Source: Microbacterium rhizosphaerae
GTDB taxonomy: Bacteria > Actinomycetota > Actinomycetes > Actinomycetales > Microbacteriaceae
Assembly (NCBI RefSeq): GCF_034120055.1
Contig: NZ_CP139368.1
Location: 3,968,001 to 4,032,000 of the forward strand
Direction of reading: 5' to 3'
DNA: 64,000 bases
The number at the start of each line of letters is the position of its first letter. Positions within the stretch are counted from its first letter, which is position 1. The notes under the pieces were generated by a model that saw only the letters and a program-made list of their open reading frames with translations, searched no databases and had not been told where the DNA came from. This document shows, piece by piece, positions 37,851 through 48,261 of the stretch. The position numbers were made by a program, and so were the translations under genes.

Positions 37851-38773
37851 AACTGGCAGGGCTCGGAATCAGCACAAATGCCGACATGATCAACGGTGAT
37901 GACGAAATCCTCGGGCGTCATCTCGGAGAGATCGCGGATGCCGGCTGCAGTCACGCTGAGCTGATCCTCCACGGACTGGACGTCGTGGTCGGAGGGCGGC
38001 TTCAGCCAAGCCGAGTCCGCCGCGTTCACGACGTCCTGCGCCGCAGCGGACTGAGATTCTCGATCCATCTCCCCTACACCCTCAACTTGATGGACCCGAA
38101 GTACGGGGAACCGTTCACGCGGATCTTCGAAGCCGGCCTCGACTTCGCTGACACGATCGGTGCCGAGGTCGTGGTTTATCACAGTTCCTGGCGACAGCCG
38201 GAATCAGCCCATCGCACGATCAACGATCGCGATGCGCAGGAACTGCTGCTCCGCGACCGTGACACACTCAGAACACTCGGCGAACGCGCGGCTCGAAGCG
38301 GTGTCGATATCGGTGTAGAGAACAATGCTTGGACTGACCCGAGCGCCATCACCTACGGACTCCGCCCCGCTGACATCGTCGACCACGTGCGGCAGATCGA
38401 GTTGGACAACGTGGGGATCACGCTCGACTTCGGGCATCTGCACCTCACGTCGGAGGCCTACGGGTGGGACTTCGCCGACGAATGTCGCACCGTCCTCCCC
38501 TACCTGAAGCACGTTCACGCGCACGACAACTTCGCCGTGCTGGAGCAGACCGGGATATACAATCGCGACTTTCCGCTCGGACTCGGCGATCTCCACCTCC
38601 CGATGGGATGGGGCAGCATCGCCTGGCCCGAGATCCTCCCTCTCTTCGCCGACTATGACGGCATTTGGATGATGGAGATCGAGTACCGCCTCGCTTCCTT
38701 GTTCCCGGAGATCGCACAGGCCGCAAGAGGGCTTCTCAATCTCCACCAGGATGGCGCTGGGATTGTCCGGTAG
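37847..38773 (+). CDS. Sugar phosphate isomerase/epimerase-like TIM barrel
   Basis: A 308-residue xylose-isomerase-like TIM-barrel (AP_endonuc_2) protein. Metal-binding positions appear as SIHLPYTLNL, VVVYHSSW, VDIGVENN, GITLDFGHLHL, LKHVHAHDNF and WMMEIEY, that is His, Glu, Asp and Glu at the ends of barrel strands. Such enzymes isomerise or epimerise sugars or dehydrate keto-polyols. The precise reaction is unknown. The ATG overlaps the ATPase stop by four bases, so it is part of the importer operon and probably processes the imported sugar. Confidence 0.75.
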
Positions 38774-39391
38774 CGTCAAGGCGCCGTGAACGTATGGTCT
38801 TCGCGAGCAGTTGCGCCTTGAGGCCAGGGATCGGCTCAGCGACATCGCGTGGCATCAGCGGCCGCTTACTCAGAGCCGTTTCAGTCGGCTTCGCGCGTGT
38901 GGACACGGCAATTTCCTGCTGAAGTCAAGAGCCGGCAGGGCGTAGAAGTAGGGCGTCCCGCCAAGTCATAGCCCGCCCTCGCGGGCGCGCCGTTGCACGA
39001 CTCGAGCCGATCCCGTTTGCCCACTGGATTGCTCACGAACGGCGCGGATCCACGGATGTGCAGTGTGATGACGCAAGACATCGGTGACACTTCGTCTGTC
39101 AGGAGATCGGTGACAGTCGCGAGTGTCTGACGCGGTCCGCGGCCGTTGCCATTGCCGACGTACTTCGTGCCCGCGGGGGCCAGAGCTTCTCGCTGATGAG
39201 GGGGCCGCGGATCGAGGGTTGTCTCTCAAATCAGCCTCTCGGGCGCCGCGGCTGAGCGACAGGTCGCGGTGATCCACTGCGGCAGTTCACGTATCCTCAT
39301 CGCGCACGTGACCGCAGGGGGTCCTGCGGCGGAGCAGCCCGATAATCGACTTCCCGTCTCCAAGTCAGCCGGCACGTGCGGCTGAGGACCC
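38774..39391. other. Gene-free stretch with possible IS481-end relic
   Basis: About 620 bases between two convergent operons. No convincing ORF is seen in any frame. At 39064-39089 the sequence TGTGATGACGCAAGACATCG followed by GTGACA resembles the terminal inverted repeat of IS481-family elements, but no transposase or second end is present. The rest is probably decayed mobile DNA; a promoter is not evident. Confidence 0.3.
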
Positions 39392-40645
39392 CTAGCGCGC
39401 GGCCTTGGGGGCTCGGGCGTCCCGTAGCATCCCGGCGACGACGAGTGCGATGGCGCCGACGATGACGAGGAGCCACAGCCCGAGCGCGTAGGAGTTCGTT
39501 TGCGGGTTGTAGGTGAGACCCATCACGAGCGGAGGGAAGTAGCCGCCGAGCCCACCGGCCGCGGCGACGACGCCGGTGACGGCGCCGACCTTGTCGGACG
39601 GGGTCGACGGGCCGACCCATGCGAACACGGCGCCCATGCCGAGACCCATGGCCGCGGCCATCAGAAGGAACGTCGTGCCGGTGACGATTCCTTCTGGTGG
39701 TTGCTGCCCGACGACGTAGGCGAGTGAGACGATGCCGGCGAGTGAGACGAGGGAGATGACCTTGGGGCCGAGCCAGTCTGCGAGCACGCCTCCGATCGGG
39801 CGCGCGATGACGGCGGCCGCAGCGAACAGCGCGGTGCGGGTGCCGGCGCCGACCGGGTCGACTTCGTTCGGGTAGATCGTCGTGAGGTATTTCGGCAGGA
39901 AGGTCGAGAAGGCGACGAAGCCTCCGAAGACGATGCCGTAGAGGAATGCCATCTCCCACGTGACCGGCAGCTTCAGGGCGCCGCGGACTTTCGGCACGAG
40001 TGGCTCGTGGCTCGATCGCCAGGCGGGTGAGTCTTTCATGAGGAACCACACCAGCACCGCCATGGCGATCATGACCCCGGCGACCAGGAGATGCGTCGGG
40101 ACGTATCCGATGCTGATGACGAGCCGAGGGGTGGCGAAGGCCGACACCGCGGTGCCGATCATCCCCATGCCGAACACTCCGTTCGCGAAGCCTCGTCGGG
40201 CGGGCGGGAACCAGGCGCTGGAGAACGGGATGCCGGCCGCGAAGATGGTGCCGGCGATGCCGAGCAGGAAGCCGCCGACGAGCAGCAGCGGGAAGCTGCG
40301 GATGATCCCGGCGAACATCACGATCAACACAGCCGGCACGGCCGCGAGCAGCACGCCCGCGAACATCTTGCGACCGCCGAAGCGGTCGGTGTACGCGCCG
40401 ACCAGGATGCGTCCGAGGGCGCCCACGAGCACGGGCGTTGCGAGCATGAGGGAGATCTGTCCCTCGTTGAGTCCCATCTCGGTGGCGTAGGTCTTCTGCA
40501 GCGGCGCGATCAGCATCCACGCCCAGAACCCGACCGTCGACGCGAACGTCGCCAATATCACCTGCGCGAGTCCGCCCCGGAGCGAACCCGCATCCGTCGT
40601 CGGTTCCGCCCGGCCCGCCTGATCCGCCTGATTCATCGTGTGCAT
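39392..40645 (-). CDS. narK: Nitrate/nitrite MFS transporter
   Basis: A 417-residue MFS protein of the nitrate/nitrite porter family with twelve helices. NarK marks are the first-half loop GRILVGAYTDRFGGRKMF, the glycine-rich nitrate-signature helix SFPLLLVGGFLLGIAGTIFA and GGYFPPLVMGLTYN in the second half. It imports nitrate and/or exports nitrite for the adjacent respiratory reductase. The gene is divergent from narG across a 183-bp gap, the usual arrangement. ATG at 40645 was chosen; ATG 40636 is possible. Confidence 0.88.
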   Translation of the reverse strand: MHTMNQADQAGRAEPTTDAGSLRGGLAQVILATFASTVGFWAWMLIAPLQKTYATEMGLNEGQISLMLATPVLVGALGRILVGAYTDRFGGRKMFAGVLLAAVPAVLIVMFAGIIRSFPLLLVGGFLLGIAGTIFAAGIPFSSAWFPPARRGFANGVFGMGMIGTAVSAFATPRLVISIGYVPTHLLVAGVMIAMAVLVWFLMKDSPAWRSSHEPLVPKVRGALKLPVTWEMAFLYGIVFGGFVAFSTFLPKYLTTIYPNEVDPVGAGTRTALFAAAAVIARPIGGVLADWLGPKVISLVSLAGIVSLAYVVGQQPPEGIVTGTTFLLMAAAMGLGMGAVFAWVGPSTPSDKVGAVTGVVAAAGGLGGYFPPLVMGLTYNPQTNSYALGLWLLVIVGAIALVVAGMLRDARAPKAAR

Positions 40646-40828
40646 GGCTCGTCCCGTCTTCGAGCAACCGCCTGTCGACCATGACGCTAGCGGACAGTAG
40701 GTACCGAGCGGCAGGCATTTTCGCCGAATTCGTCCGGGGCTCCTGACAGATGAATACTCACGGTGGATACTGGCGCGAGGACGGCGTGACATCACGAGGC
40801 TGTGATCAGGCGAATCGAAGGACCGCAC

Positions 40829-43800
40829 ATGACACCGCGCGACAGCGATATCCATCCCTCCACCGACGGCGCTTTGGCCGACGCGCTGGTCTCGATGCGC
40901 CGGTTCCTGCGGCCGCGCGAGGTCTCCCCAGATCTGCGGACGTTGTTCCTCGAGGGCGGACGGTCTGGGGACGTGTTCTACCGCGACCGCTGGTCGCACG
41001 ACAAGGTCGTGCGCTCGACGCACGGGGTGAACTGCACGGGCTCCTGCTCGTGGAAGGTGTACGTCAAGGACGGCATCATCACGTGGGAGGTGCAGCAGAC
41101 CGACTACCCCTCCGTCGGGCCCGATTCGCCCGAATACGAACCGCGCGGCTGCCCGCGAGGTGCGGCCTTCAGCTGGTACACGTACTCGCCGACCCGCGTG
41201 CGCTACCCCTACATCAGAGGAACGCTGCTCGAGTCGTACCGGCGCGCGAAGCAGGAGCATCCCGACCCCGTCGACGCGTGGGGCTCGCTCATGGCCGACC
41301 CCGAGGCCTCGGTCGCGTACCGACGGCAGCGCGGCAAGGGCGGGCTCGTGCGCGCGACGTGGGACGAGGCGATCGAGATCGCTGCCGCCGCGCATGTCCA
41401 CACCGTGAAGTACTACGGACCGGACCGGATCGCCGGGTTCTCACCCATCCCCGCCATGTCGATGGTCTCGCACGGCGCCGGCGCGCGGTTCATGAGCCTG
41501 CTCGGCGGCGTGATGCTGTCGTTCTACGACTGGTACGCGGACCTTCCAGTCGCGAGCCCGCAGGTGTTCGGCGACCAGACCGACGTGCCCGAGTCCGCGG
41601 ACTGGTGGAACGCAAGCTACCTGATGATGTGGGGCTCGAATGTGCCGGTGACGCGCACGCCGGACGCGCACTTCATGGCCGAGGCGCGCTATCGCGGCAC
41701 GAAGGTCGTCACCGTCTCACCGGACTACACCGACAACACGAAGTTCGCGGACGAGTGGGTGGCCCCGCATCCCGGTACCGACGGCGCCCTCGCGTTCGCG
41801 ATGGGGCATGTCATCCTCACCGAGCACTTGGTGCGCCGCCGCACACCGCGCTTCGAGGACTACCTGCGCCGCTATACCGACTCTCCCTACCTCGTGACGC
41901 TCGAGGATCGCGAGGGCGTCCTCGTGCCGGGCAAGTTCGTGACCGCGAGCGACCTGGGCGGCGCGGCGGCGGCAGAGACGCATGCGGACTTCAAGCCGGT
42001 GCTACTGGATGCCGACGGCACGCCGCTCGTGCCGGGCGGCAGCCTCGGCCACCGCTTCTCGCCGGAGGACGAGGGTCGATGGAACCTCGATCTCGGCGGC
42101 GCCGTGCCCCCGCTCTCAATCGCCGACGTGCCCGGGTGGAGCGGCGCCTCAGCCGCGATCTCGCTGCCGAGGTTCGACGTTACGCCCGAACCCGGGCACG
42201 AGCACGAGGGCGGCTCGGGCGTCGTCGTGCGCGGGGTGCCGACGATGGCCGTCGGGGGACGCATCGTGACGACGGTGTTCGACCTGCTGCTCGCCCAGTA
42301 CGGCGTCGCCCGCGAGGGGCTGCCGGGCGAGTGGCCGGTGGGCTACCAGGATGCGTCGACCCCGGGAACGCCCGCGTGGCAGGAGGAGATCACCTCCGTG
42401 CCGGCCGCGCAAGCGACGCGGATCGCGCGCGAGTTCGCGGACAATGCGGAGCGCAGCGGCGGCCGGTCGATGATCATCATGGGCGCGGGCACGAACCACT
42501 GGTTCCACTCCGACACGATCTACCGCACGTTCCTCGCGCTCACCACGATGACGGGATGCCAGGGTGTCAACGGTGGTGGCTGGGCGCACTACGTCGGCCA
42601 AGAGAAGGTGCGGCCGCTGACCGGCTATTCGCAGTACTCGACGGCGGCTGACTGGAGCCGCCCGGGGCGGCAGATGATCGGCACGGCGTTCTGGTACCTC
42701 GCCACGGACCAGTGGCGTTACGACGGCCTGCCCGCGGATCAGCTCGCCTCGCCTCTCGCACGCGGCCGGTTCGCGGACCGGACGACTGCGGACTGCCTGG
42801 TCGAGTCCGCGAAGCGCGGATGGATGCCGAGCTACCCGACCTTCGACCGCAATCCGCTCGATCTGTGCGACGAGGCCGACGCGGCCGGCAAGGAGCCGGC
42901 GCAGTACGTCGTCGACGCGCTCGCCGACGGATCGCTGCACTACGCGGCCGAGGACCCCGACGCCCCAGAGAACTTCCCCCGGATCGTCACGGTGTGGCGC
43001 GCGAACATCCTCGGCTCGTCGGGCAAGGGCAACGAGTACTTCCTGAAGCACCTGCTCGGCACGGACGCCGCGATCCGCGCACCCGAGACGCGCCCGTCGG
43101 CACGGCCGAAGACCCTCCGCTGGCGCGACGACGCCCCGAACGGCAAGCTCGACCTGCTCCTCACCGCCGACTTCCGGATGACGAGCACCACGCTGTTCAG
43201 CGACATCGTGCTGCCCGCCGCCACCTGGTATGAGAAGCACGACCTGTCGTCGACGGACATGCATCCGTTCATCCACGCATTCACGCCCGCGATCGACACC
43301 CCTTGGCAGACGCGCACCGACTTCGACATGTTCGGCCTGCTCGCCCAGCGCTTCAGCGAGTTCGCCCGCATCCATCTCGGCGTGCGGCGCGATCTCGTCG
43401 CAGCTCCCCTCCTGCATGACACCCCGGATGCGATGGCCACCCCGCACGGGCGGGTCGTCGACGGCGCGCCCGCGGTCCCGGGCGTGACGATGCCGAAGCT
43501 CATCGTCGTCGAGCGCGACTACCCTGCGCTCGTCGACAAATGGCGCTCTCTCGGCCCGCTCACGGAGAAGCTCGGGCTCACGACGAAGGGCGTGACGTTC
43601 CACGCCGAACCCGAACTGAAGCTCCTCGGCCGGGTGAACGGCGTCTTCCCGGACGACCCACGGGCGGGCGTCGCGGCCGGGCGCGTGCGGCTCGACAGCG
43701 ACGAGCGCGCGTGCGAGCTGATCCTCGCCCTGTCCGGCACGAGCAACGGCCGGCTCGCGGTCCAAGGCTTCCGTGAGCTCGAACAGAAGACGGGCCAGGA

Positions 43801-44590
43801 GCTCGCCTATCTCGCCGAGGAGCACGAGGGCACGCGCCTGACCTTCCACGACGTGCAGGTGCAGCCGCGGAGCGTCATCACCTCGCCCGAATGGTCGGGC
43901 TCCGAGCACGGCGGCCGGCGTTACACCGCGTTCGCCGTCAACGTGGAGAACCTGAAGCCGTGGCACACGCTCACGGGGCGTCAGCACTTCTACCTCGACC
44001 ACGACTGGATGGAGGAGCTCGGCGAGAATCTGCCGATCTACCGCCCGCCGCTCGATCTGCACCGACTGTTCGCCGACCCGGTTCCGGGCGACACGCGCCG
44101 CATCGCCGGCCCCGGCTCCCCGGGACAGACAGAGGTCGCAGTGCGCTATCTCACGCCGCACTCGAAGTGGTCGATCCACTCCGAGTACCAGGACAACCTC
44201 TTCATGCTGTCGCTCTCGCGCGGCGGCCCGACGATCTGGATGAGCCCGCAGGACGCGGGCAAGATCGGGGTCGTCGACAACGAGTGGATCGAGGCGTACA
44301 ACCGCAACGGCGTCGTGGTCGCCCGCGCGATCGTGTCCCATCGGATGCCCGAGGGCACGGTCTACATGTACCACGCGAAGGACCGCACGATCGACGTGCC
44401 GATCACCGAGACGAGCGGCATGCGCGGCGGCATCCACAATTCGCTCACCCGCATCCTGCTCAAGCCCAGCCATCTGATCGGCGGGTATGCCCAGCTCTCG
44501 TTCGCGTTCAACTATCTCGGCCCCACCGGAAACCAGCGCGACGAGATCACCACCATCCGCCGCCGCAGCCAGGAGGTGCAGTACCGATGA
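40829..44590 (+). CDS. narG: Respiratory nitrate reductase alpha subunit
   Basis: The 1253-residue molybdenum catalytic subunit, full length for the family. The FS0 cluster ligands are in HGVNCTGSCSWKVYVKDG (HxxxCxxxC, residues about 65-73) and RGCPRGAAFSWY. The Mo ligand Asp sits in SFYDWYADLP near residue 234, followed by DQTDVPESADW and NVPVTRTPDAHF, all strongly conserved. NarG reduces nitrate to nitrite with electrons from NarH. It lacks a Tat leader, as cytoplasm-facing NarG does except for a vestige. AAGGA precedes ATG 40829. Its stop overlaps narH by four bases. Confidence 0.95.
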   Translation: MTPRDSDIHPSTDGALADALVSMRRFLRPREVSPDLRTLFLEGGRSGDVFYRDRWSHDKVVRSTHGVNCTGSCSWKVYVKDGIITWEVQQTDYPSVGPDSPEYEPRGCPRGAAFSWYTYSPTRVRYPYIRGTLLESYRRAKQEHPDPVDAWGSLMADPEASVAYRRQRGKGGLVRATWDEAIEIAAAAHVHTVKYYGPDRIAGFSPIPAMSMVSHGAGARFMSLLGGVMLSFYDWYADLPVASPQVFGDQTDVPESADWWNASYLMMWGSNVPVTRTPDAHFMAEARYRGTKVVTVSPDYTDNTKFADEWVAPHPGTDGALAFAMGHVILTEHLVRRRTPRFEDYLRRYTDSPYLVTLEDREGVLVPGKFVTASDLGGAAAAETHADFKPVLLDADGTPLVPGGSLGHRFSPEDEGRWNLDLGGAVPPLSIADVPGWSGASAAISLPRFDVTPEPGHEHEGGSGVVVRGVPTMAVGGRIVTTVFDLLLAQYGVAREGLPGEWPVGYQDASTPGTPAWQEEITSVPAAQATRIAREFADNAERSGGRSMIIMGAGTNHWFHSDTIYRTFLALTTMTGCQGVNGGGWAHYVGQEKVRPLTGYSQYSTAADWSRPGRQMIGTAFWYLATDQWRYDGLPADQLASPLARGRFADRTTADCLVESAKRGWMPSYPTFDRNPLDLCDEADAAGKEPAQYVVDALADGSLHYAAEDPDAPENFPRIVTVWRANILGSSGKGNEYFLKHLLGTDAAIRAPETRPSARPKTLRWRDDAPNGKLDLLLTADFRMTSTTLFSDIVLPAATWYEKHDLSSTDMHPFIHAFTPAIDTPWQTRTDFDMFGLLAQRFSEFARIHLGVRRDLVAAPLLHDTPDAMATPHGRVVDGAPAVPGVTMPKLIVVERDYPALVDKWRSLGPLTEKLGLTTKGVTFHAEPELKLLGRVNGVFPDDPRAGVAAGRVRLDSDERACELILALSGTSNGRLAVQGFRELEQKTGQELAYLAEEHEGTRLTFHDVQVQPRSVITSPEWSGSEHGGRRYTAFAVNVENLKPWHTLTGRQHFYLDHDWMEELGENLPIYRPPLDLHRLFADPVPGDTRRIAGPGSPGQTEVAVRYLTPHSKWSIHSEYQDNLFMLSLSRGGPTIWMSPQDAGKIGVVDNEWIEAYNRNGVVVARAIVSHRMPEGTVYMYHAKDRTIDVPITETSGMRGGIHNSLTRILLKPSHLIGGYAQLSFAFNYLGPTGNQRDEITTIRRRSQEVQYR

Positions 44591-46242
44591 AGGTCATGGC
44601 GCAGATGTCGATGGTCATGAATCTCGACAAGTGCATCGGATGCCACACCTGCAGCGTCACGTGCAAGCAGGCGTGGACGAATCGCACGGGCATGGAATAC
44701 GTGTGGTTCAACAACGTCGAGACCCGGCCCGGGCAGGGCTATCCGCGCGCGTATGAGGACCAGGAGCGATGGCAAGGCGGCTGGGTGCGGAAGAAGAACG
44801 GCCGCCTCAAGCTCCGCGCCGGCGGCCGGCTCAACAAGCTCGCGAACATCTTCTCCAACCCGAAGCTGCCCGAGATCCAGGACTACTACGAGCCCTGGAC
44901 GTACGACTACGACATGCTGCTGAACGCGCCCGAGAGCACGCAGATCCCGGTCGCACGCCCGAAGAGCCTCCTCACCGGCGAGGACATGAAGATCACCTGG
45001 TCGGCCAACTGGGACGACGACCTCGGCGGATCGGCCGCGACGATGGAGAAGGACCCGATCCTGCAGAAGATGAGCGAGCACGTGCAGGCCGACTTCGAGC
45101 AGGCCTTCATGTTCTACCTGCCCCGGATCTGCGAGCACTGCCTCAACCCGTCGTGCGTCGCATCCTGCCCGTCCGGCGCGATGTACAAGCGCGCCGAGGA
45201 CGGCATCGTGCTCGTCGACCAGGACCGCTGCCGCGGCTGGCGCATGTGCGTGTCGGGCTGCCCTTACAAGAAGGTCTACTTCAACCACAAGACCGGCAAG
45301 GCCGAGAAGTGCACCCTGTGTTATCCGCGCATCGAGGTCGGGCTGCCGACGGTGTGCTCCGAGACGTGCGTCGGACGGCTGCGGTACCTCGGGCTCGTCC
45401 TGTACGACGTCGACCGTGTTGCGGAGGCGGCCGCAGTGGCGGACGAAAAGGACCTCCTCGACGCTCAGCGGAACGTACTCCTCGACCCGCACGACCCCGA
45501 GGTCATCGCCGCGGCGCGGCGCGACGGCATCCCCGAGGACTGGATCGAGGCCGCGCAACGCAGCCCGATCTGGCGACTCATCCACGACTACCGGATCGCA
45601 CTCCCCCTCCACCCTGAGTACCGGACGATGCCGATGGTCTGGTACATCCCGCCGCTCTCACCCGTCGTCGACGTGGTCACCGGGTCGGGCAACGACGGCG
45701 AAGATGCACGCACGCTCTTCGCCGCGATCGACAAGCTGCGCATCCCGATCGGCTACCTCGCGGAGCTCTTCACGGCGGGCGACACGAAGCCCGTCGACAA
45801 GTCCCTCCGCACTCTCGCCGCGATGCGCTCGTACATGCGTGGCATCAACCTCGACGACGAGCGTGACGAGCGGATCCCGGCCGCGATCGGAATGACGGGC
45901 GCCGAGGTCGAGGAGATGTACCGTCTGCTCGCCATCGCGAAGTACGACGACCGCTACGTGATCCCCGCCGCGCACGCCGAGCAGGCTCAGCAGCTCGAGG
46001 AGCTCGCATGCTCGCTCGATTACGACGGCGGCCCCGGGATGTACGGCCCCGGCCGCTTCGGCACCTCCAGCGGCCAGCCGATGCCGGTCGCGGTCGAGAA
46101 CTTCCACGCGTTGCAGACCCGGCAGACGGCTGACCGCCCGAGCACCGCGGGCCGCGTCAACCTCCTGAACTGGGATGGCAACGGCAGCCCCGACGGCCTG
46201 TTCCCGCCGCGGGGCGATTCCGGCGCGGAGGACGAGTCGTGA
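44587..46242 (+). CDS. narH: Respiratory nitrate reductase beta subunit
   Basis: A 551-residue iron-sulfur electron-transfer subunit. Four Cys groups are visible: CIGCHTCSVTCK (residues 16-27), CEHCLNPSCVASCP near 181, CRGWRMCVSGCPYKK near 214 where Trp replaces one Cys as in the [3Fe-4S] cluster of NarH, and CTLCYPRIEVGLPTVCSETC near 241. It carries electrons from the cytochrome b subunit NarI to NarG. The C-terminal 40 residues are a linker-like tail. It overlaps narG and narJ by four bases each. Confidence 0.95.
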   Translation: MKVMAQMSMVMNLDKCIGCHTCSVTCKQAWTNRTGMEYVWFNNVETRPGQGYPRAYEDQERWQGGWVRKKNGRLKLRAGGRLNKLANIFSNPKLPEIQDYYEPWTYDYDMLLNAPESTQIPVARPKSLLTGEDMKITWSANWDDDLGGSAATMEKDPILQKMSEHVQADFEQAFMFYLPRICEHCLNPSCVASCPSGAMYKRAEDGIVLVDQDRCRGWRMCVSGCPYKKVYFNHKTGKAEKCTLCYPRIEVGLPTVCSETCVGRLRYLGLVLYDVDRVAEAAAVADEKDLLDAQRNVLLDPHDPEVIAAARRDGIPEDWIEAAQRSPIWRLIHDYRIALPLHPEYRTMPMVWYIPPLSPVVDVVTGSGNDGEDARTLFAAIDKLRIPIGYLAELFTAGDTKPVDKSLRTLAAMRSYMRGINLDDERDERIPAAIGMTGAEVEEMYRLLAIAKYDDRYVIPAAHAEQAQQLEELACSLDYDGGPGMYGPGRFGTSSGQPMPVAVENFHALQTRQTADRPSTAGRVNLLNWDGNGSPDGLFPPRGDSGAEDES

Positions 46243-46928
46243 TCGGCCGCGTCACGCCGCAGCGGATGATGCCCGATCCACTACCCTCTCTGTCACTGCG
46301 GCGCGAGCAGCGCGCGACCGCGCACATGGTCGCATCCCTCCTCCTCGACTACCCCGACGACGCCTGGTTCTCCCGCCTGCCGGTGCTGCGCGCACACGTC
46401 GCCACCCTCCCGCACCGCATGGCGCAGCTCTTCGACGGATTCATGGATGCAGCGGCCGCCACGGGCCCCCGAGCCTGGCAGGCGCAGTACGTCGCGACCT
46501 TCGATCTGAAGCGCAGGTGCAGCCTCTACCTGACCTACTACGCGACCGGCGACACGCGCCGCCGCGGCGCCGCGCTCGTCGCGTTCCTCGACGCGTACCG
46601 CGCCGCTGGCTGGGAGTTCGAGGCCGACGAGCTACCCGACTACCTCCCCGCCGTGCTCGAGCTGTCCGCCTCGTCCGACTCGCCGATCGCCGCGGGCATC
46701 CTCTCCGCCCACCGTGAGGGCGTCGAGGTGCTGCGCTACGCGCTCGAATCGCAGGACAGCCCCTGGAGCGCCGTCGTCCGTGCGGTCACGCTCTCGCTCC
46801 CGCCGATCGACGAGCGCACCCGCGAGCGTTACTTGCGCCTGATCAACGACGGCCCGCCCACCGAGACCGTCGGGATCGACACGCTGCCGCCATTCCCGGT
46901 GCGGCCCGAGATGGTTCGGGAGGGCTGA
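46239..46928 (+). CDS. narJ: Nitrate reductase molybdenum cofactor assembly chaperone
   Basis: A 229-residue helical chaperone of the NarJ/TorD type, needed for insertion of the molybdenum cofactor into NarG. LLLDYPDDAWFSRLP, YVATFDLKRRCSLYLTYYAT and the DELPDYLPAVLEL motif are typical. GTG at 46239 overlaps the narH stop; an ATG 27-30 bases later is a possible alternative. The stop overlaps the narI start as TGATG. Confidence 0.9.
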   Translation: MIGRVTPQRMMPDPLPSLSLRREQRATAHMVASLLLDYPDDAWFSRLPVLRAHVATLPHRMAQLFDGFMDAAAATGPRAWQAQYVATFDLKRRCSLYLTYYATGDTRRRGAALVAFLDAYRAAGWEFEADELPDYLPAVLELSASSDSPIAAGILSAHREGVEVLRYALESQDSPWSAVVRAVTLSLPPIDERTRERYLRLINDGPPTETVGIDTLPPFPVRPEMVREG

Positions 46929-47686
46929 TGGACACGCTGAGCCTCCTGCTGTGGGGCATCCTGCCCTACGTGGCGATGGTGATCTTCATCGCAGGCGCCG
47001 TGTGGCGGTACCGCTACGACCAATTCGGCTGGACCTCGCGCTCCAGCGAGACCTACGAGAACCGTCTGCTGCGGTGGGGCGGACCCCTGTTCCACTACGG
47101 CATCCTGCTCGTGCTCGCCGGGCACGTCGTCGGGCTCCTCGTCCCCATGGAGTGGATCGCCGCGATGGGCGTCCCGGAATGGCTTTACCACCTCGCCGCG
47201 GTGGGTCTCGGAACGATCGCCGCGATCATGACGATCGTCGGCCTCGGCATCCTGATCTATCGCCGCCGCACGGTCGGGCCGGTCTTCCTCGCGACGACCG
47301 TCATGGACAAGGTGATGTACGTCTTCCTCGGTGCAACGATCCTCTTCGGGGCTCTGGCGACAATGGCGACCCAGATCTTCGGGCCCGGCTACGAGTACCG
47401 CGAGACGGTGTCGCCGTGGGTGCGCAGCATCCTGCTGTTCCATCCCGAGCCGCAGCTCATGGTCGGCGTGCCCCTGCTGTTCCAACTGCACGCGGTCTCG
47501 GCGACGCTGCTGTTCATCCTCTGGCCGTTCACCCGGCTCATCCACGTGTTCTCGGCGCCGGTCTGGTATCTGTTCCGGCCGTATATCGTCTATCGCTCGC
47601 GCGACCGGCGCACCGGCACGCGCCCAGTTCGCCGCGGATGGCAGCCCGTGCAGGCTCCCGACCCGAAGCGGCTCCGCCGTCCCTGA
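46928..47686 (+). CDS. narI: Respiratory nitrate reductase gamma subunit (cytochrome b)
   Basis: A 252-residue membrane cytochrome b with five helices that oxidises quinol and passes electrons to NarH. Heme-ligand histidines are in the FHYGILLVLAGHVVGLLVP helix and in LLFQLHAVSATLLF and FTRLIHVFSAP. The C-terminus is basic and cytoplasmic. It ends the narGHJI operon; no narL/narX regulators or moa genes are in the window. Confidence 0.92.
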   Translation: MDTLSLLLWGILPYVAMVIFIAGAVWRYRYDQFGWTSRSSETYENRLLRWGGPLFHYGILLVLAGHVVGLLVPMEWIAAMGVPEWLYHLAAVGLGTIAAIMTIVGLGILIYRRRTVGPVFLATTVMDKVMYVFLGATILFGALATMATQIFGPGYEYRETVSPWVRSILLFHPEPQLMVGVPLLFQLHAVSATLLFILWPFTRLIHVFSAPVWYLFRPYIVYRSRDRRTGTRPVRRGWQPVQAPDPKRLRRP

Positions 47687-47868
47687 CCCTCCACGCGAGG
47701 ACGTCGCCGTCGCGCCCGACATCGTGCTCGCAGATGGCCGGGTCTTGCGCGTCGGGTGGTCCACGGATCCTGAGGCGATCGGCAAGACGAGGAGCGACAT
47801 CAGTGCCGGCGTCGGCTCAAACCTCCCCGACACGACATCGGAACCCGCGACAGATCGCAGCCCATCGG
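47687..47868. other. Short gap between narI and repeat B
   Basis: About 180 bases with no recognised gene. One frame reads PDIVLADGRVLRVGWSTDPE, which looks protein-like but has no start or partner, so it may be a remnant at the island junction. Confidence 0.2.
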
Positions 47869-48051
47869 TGGCGGGGACGGTGGGACTTGAACTCTTCTGC
47901 AGAGCGGCGAGTTGGATAGCGCTCGCGGCCACTTCGTTGATTTCACGCGGGTTCGCCGGGCCTCCGGTTCACGTTGGATCAGGTTGGAGAGTGCTCAGCC
48001 GATCACATTTCGTTTCGTTCTTTCCCACCCAGTTCCCACGCGAATCCCGCA
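47869..48051. repeat. 183-bp repeat copy B with tRNA-Ser-like 3' end (att-like)
   Basis: Copy B of the repeat at 23597-23779, same orientation and length, no gaps. Here the tRNA-like end reads GTTCAAGTCCCACCGTCCCC then GCCA on the minus strand, with two changes from copy A. It directly follows the nar operon. Copies A and B bracket 24 kb of accessory genes, as attL/attR of an integrated element would, though each may be an independent integration scar. Confidence 0.65.
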
Positions 48052-48261
48052 TCCCAACTTTCGCAGGACACCGTTCATGCGCGTACTTCCTCTACTCGCG
48101 ACGCGATGATCGTTGTGCAGGCGGCGGTCCCCGCATGGGCCGGCCGCAGCCTCCGGCGCGACGCAGGCAAGGTTACTGACATCATGCGGTGGGAACGAAC
48201 GATTCGGGAATCCGGAGACCGTGGGGTCACGGACGCTGGGCAGGCGACTCCCACCCCTGGC

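Noticed and set aside
39064..39089. A complete IS481-family insertion sequence
   Set aside because: Only one terminal-repeat-like stretch is seen; no transposase or opposite end was found, so just a possible relic is noted.
42149..44473. A 774-codon open frame antisense to narG
   Set aside because: Compositionally biased (Arg/Ala/Val/Glu) and exactly opposite a conserved gene; no motif or start signal.
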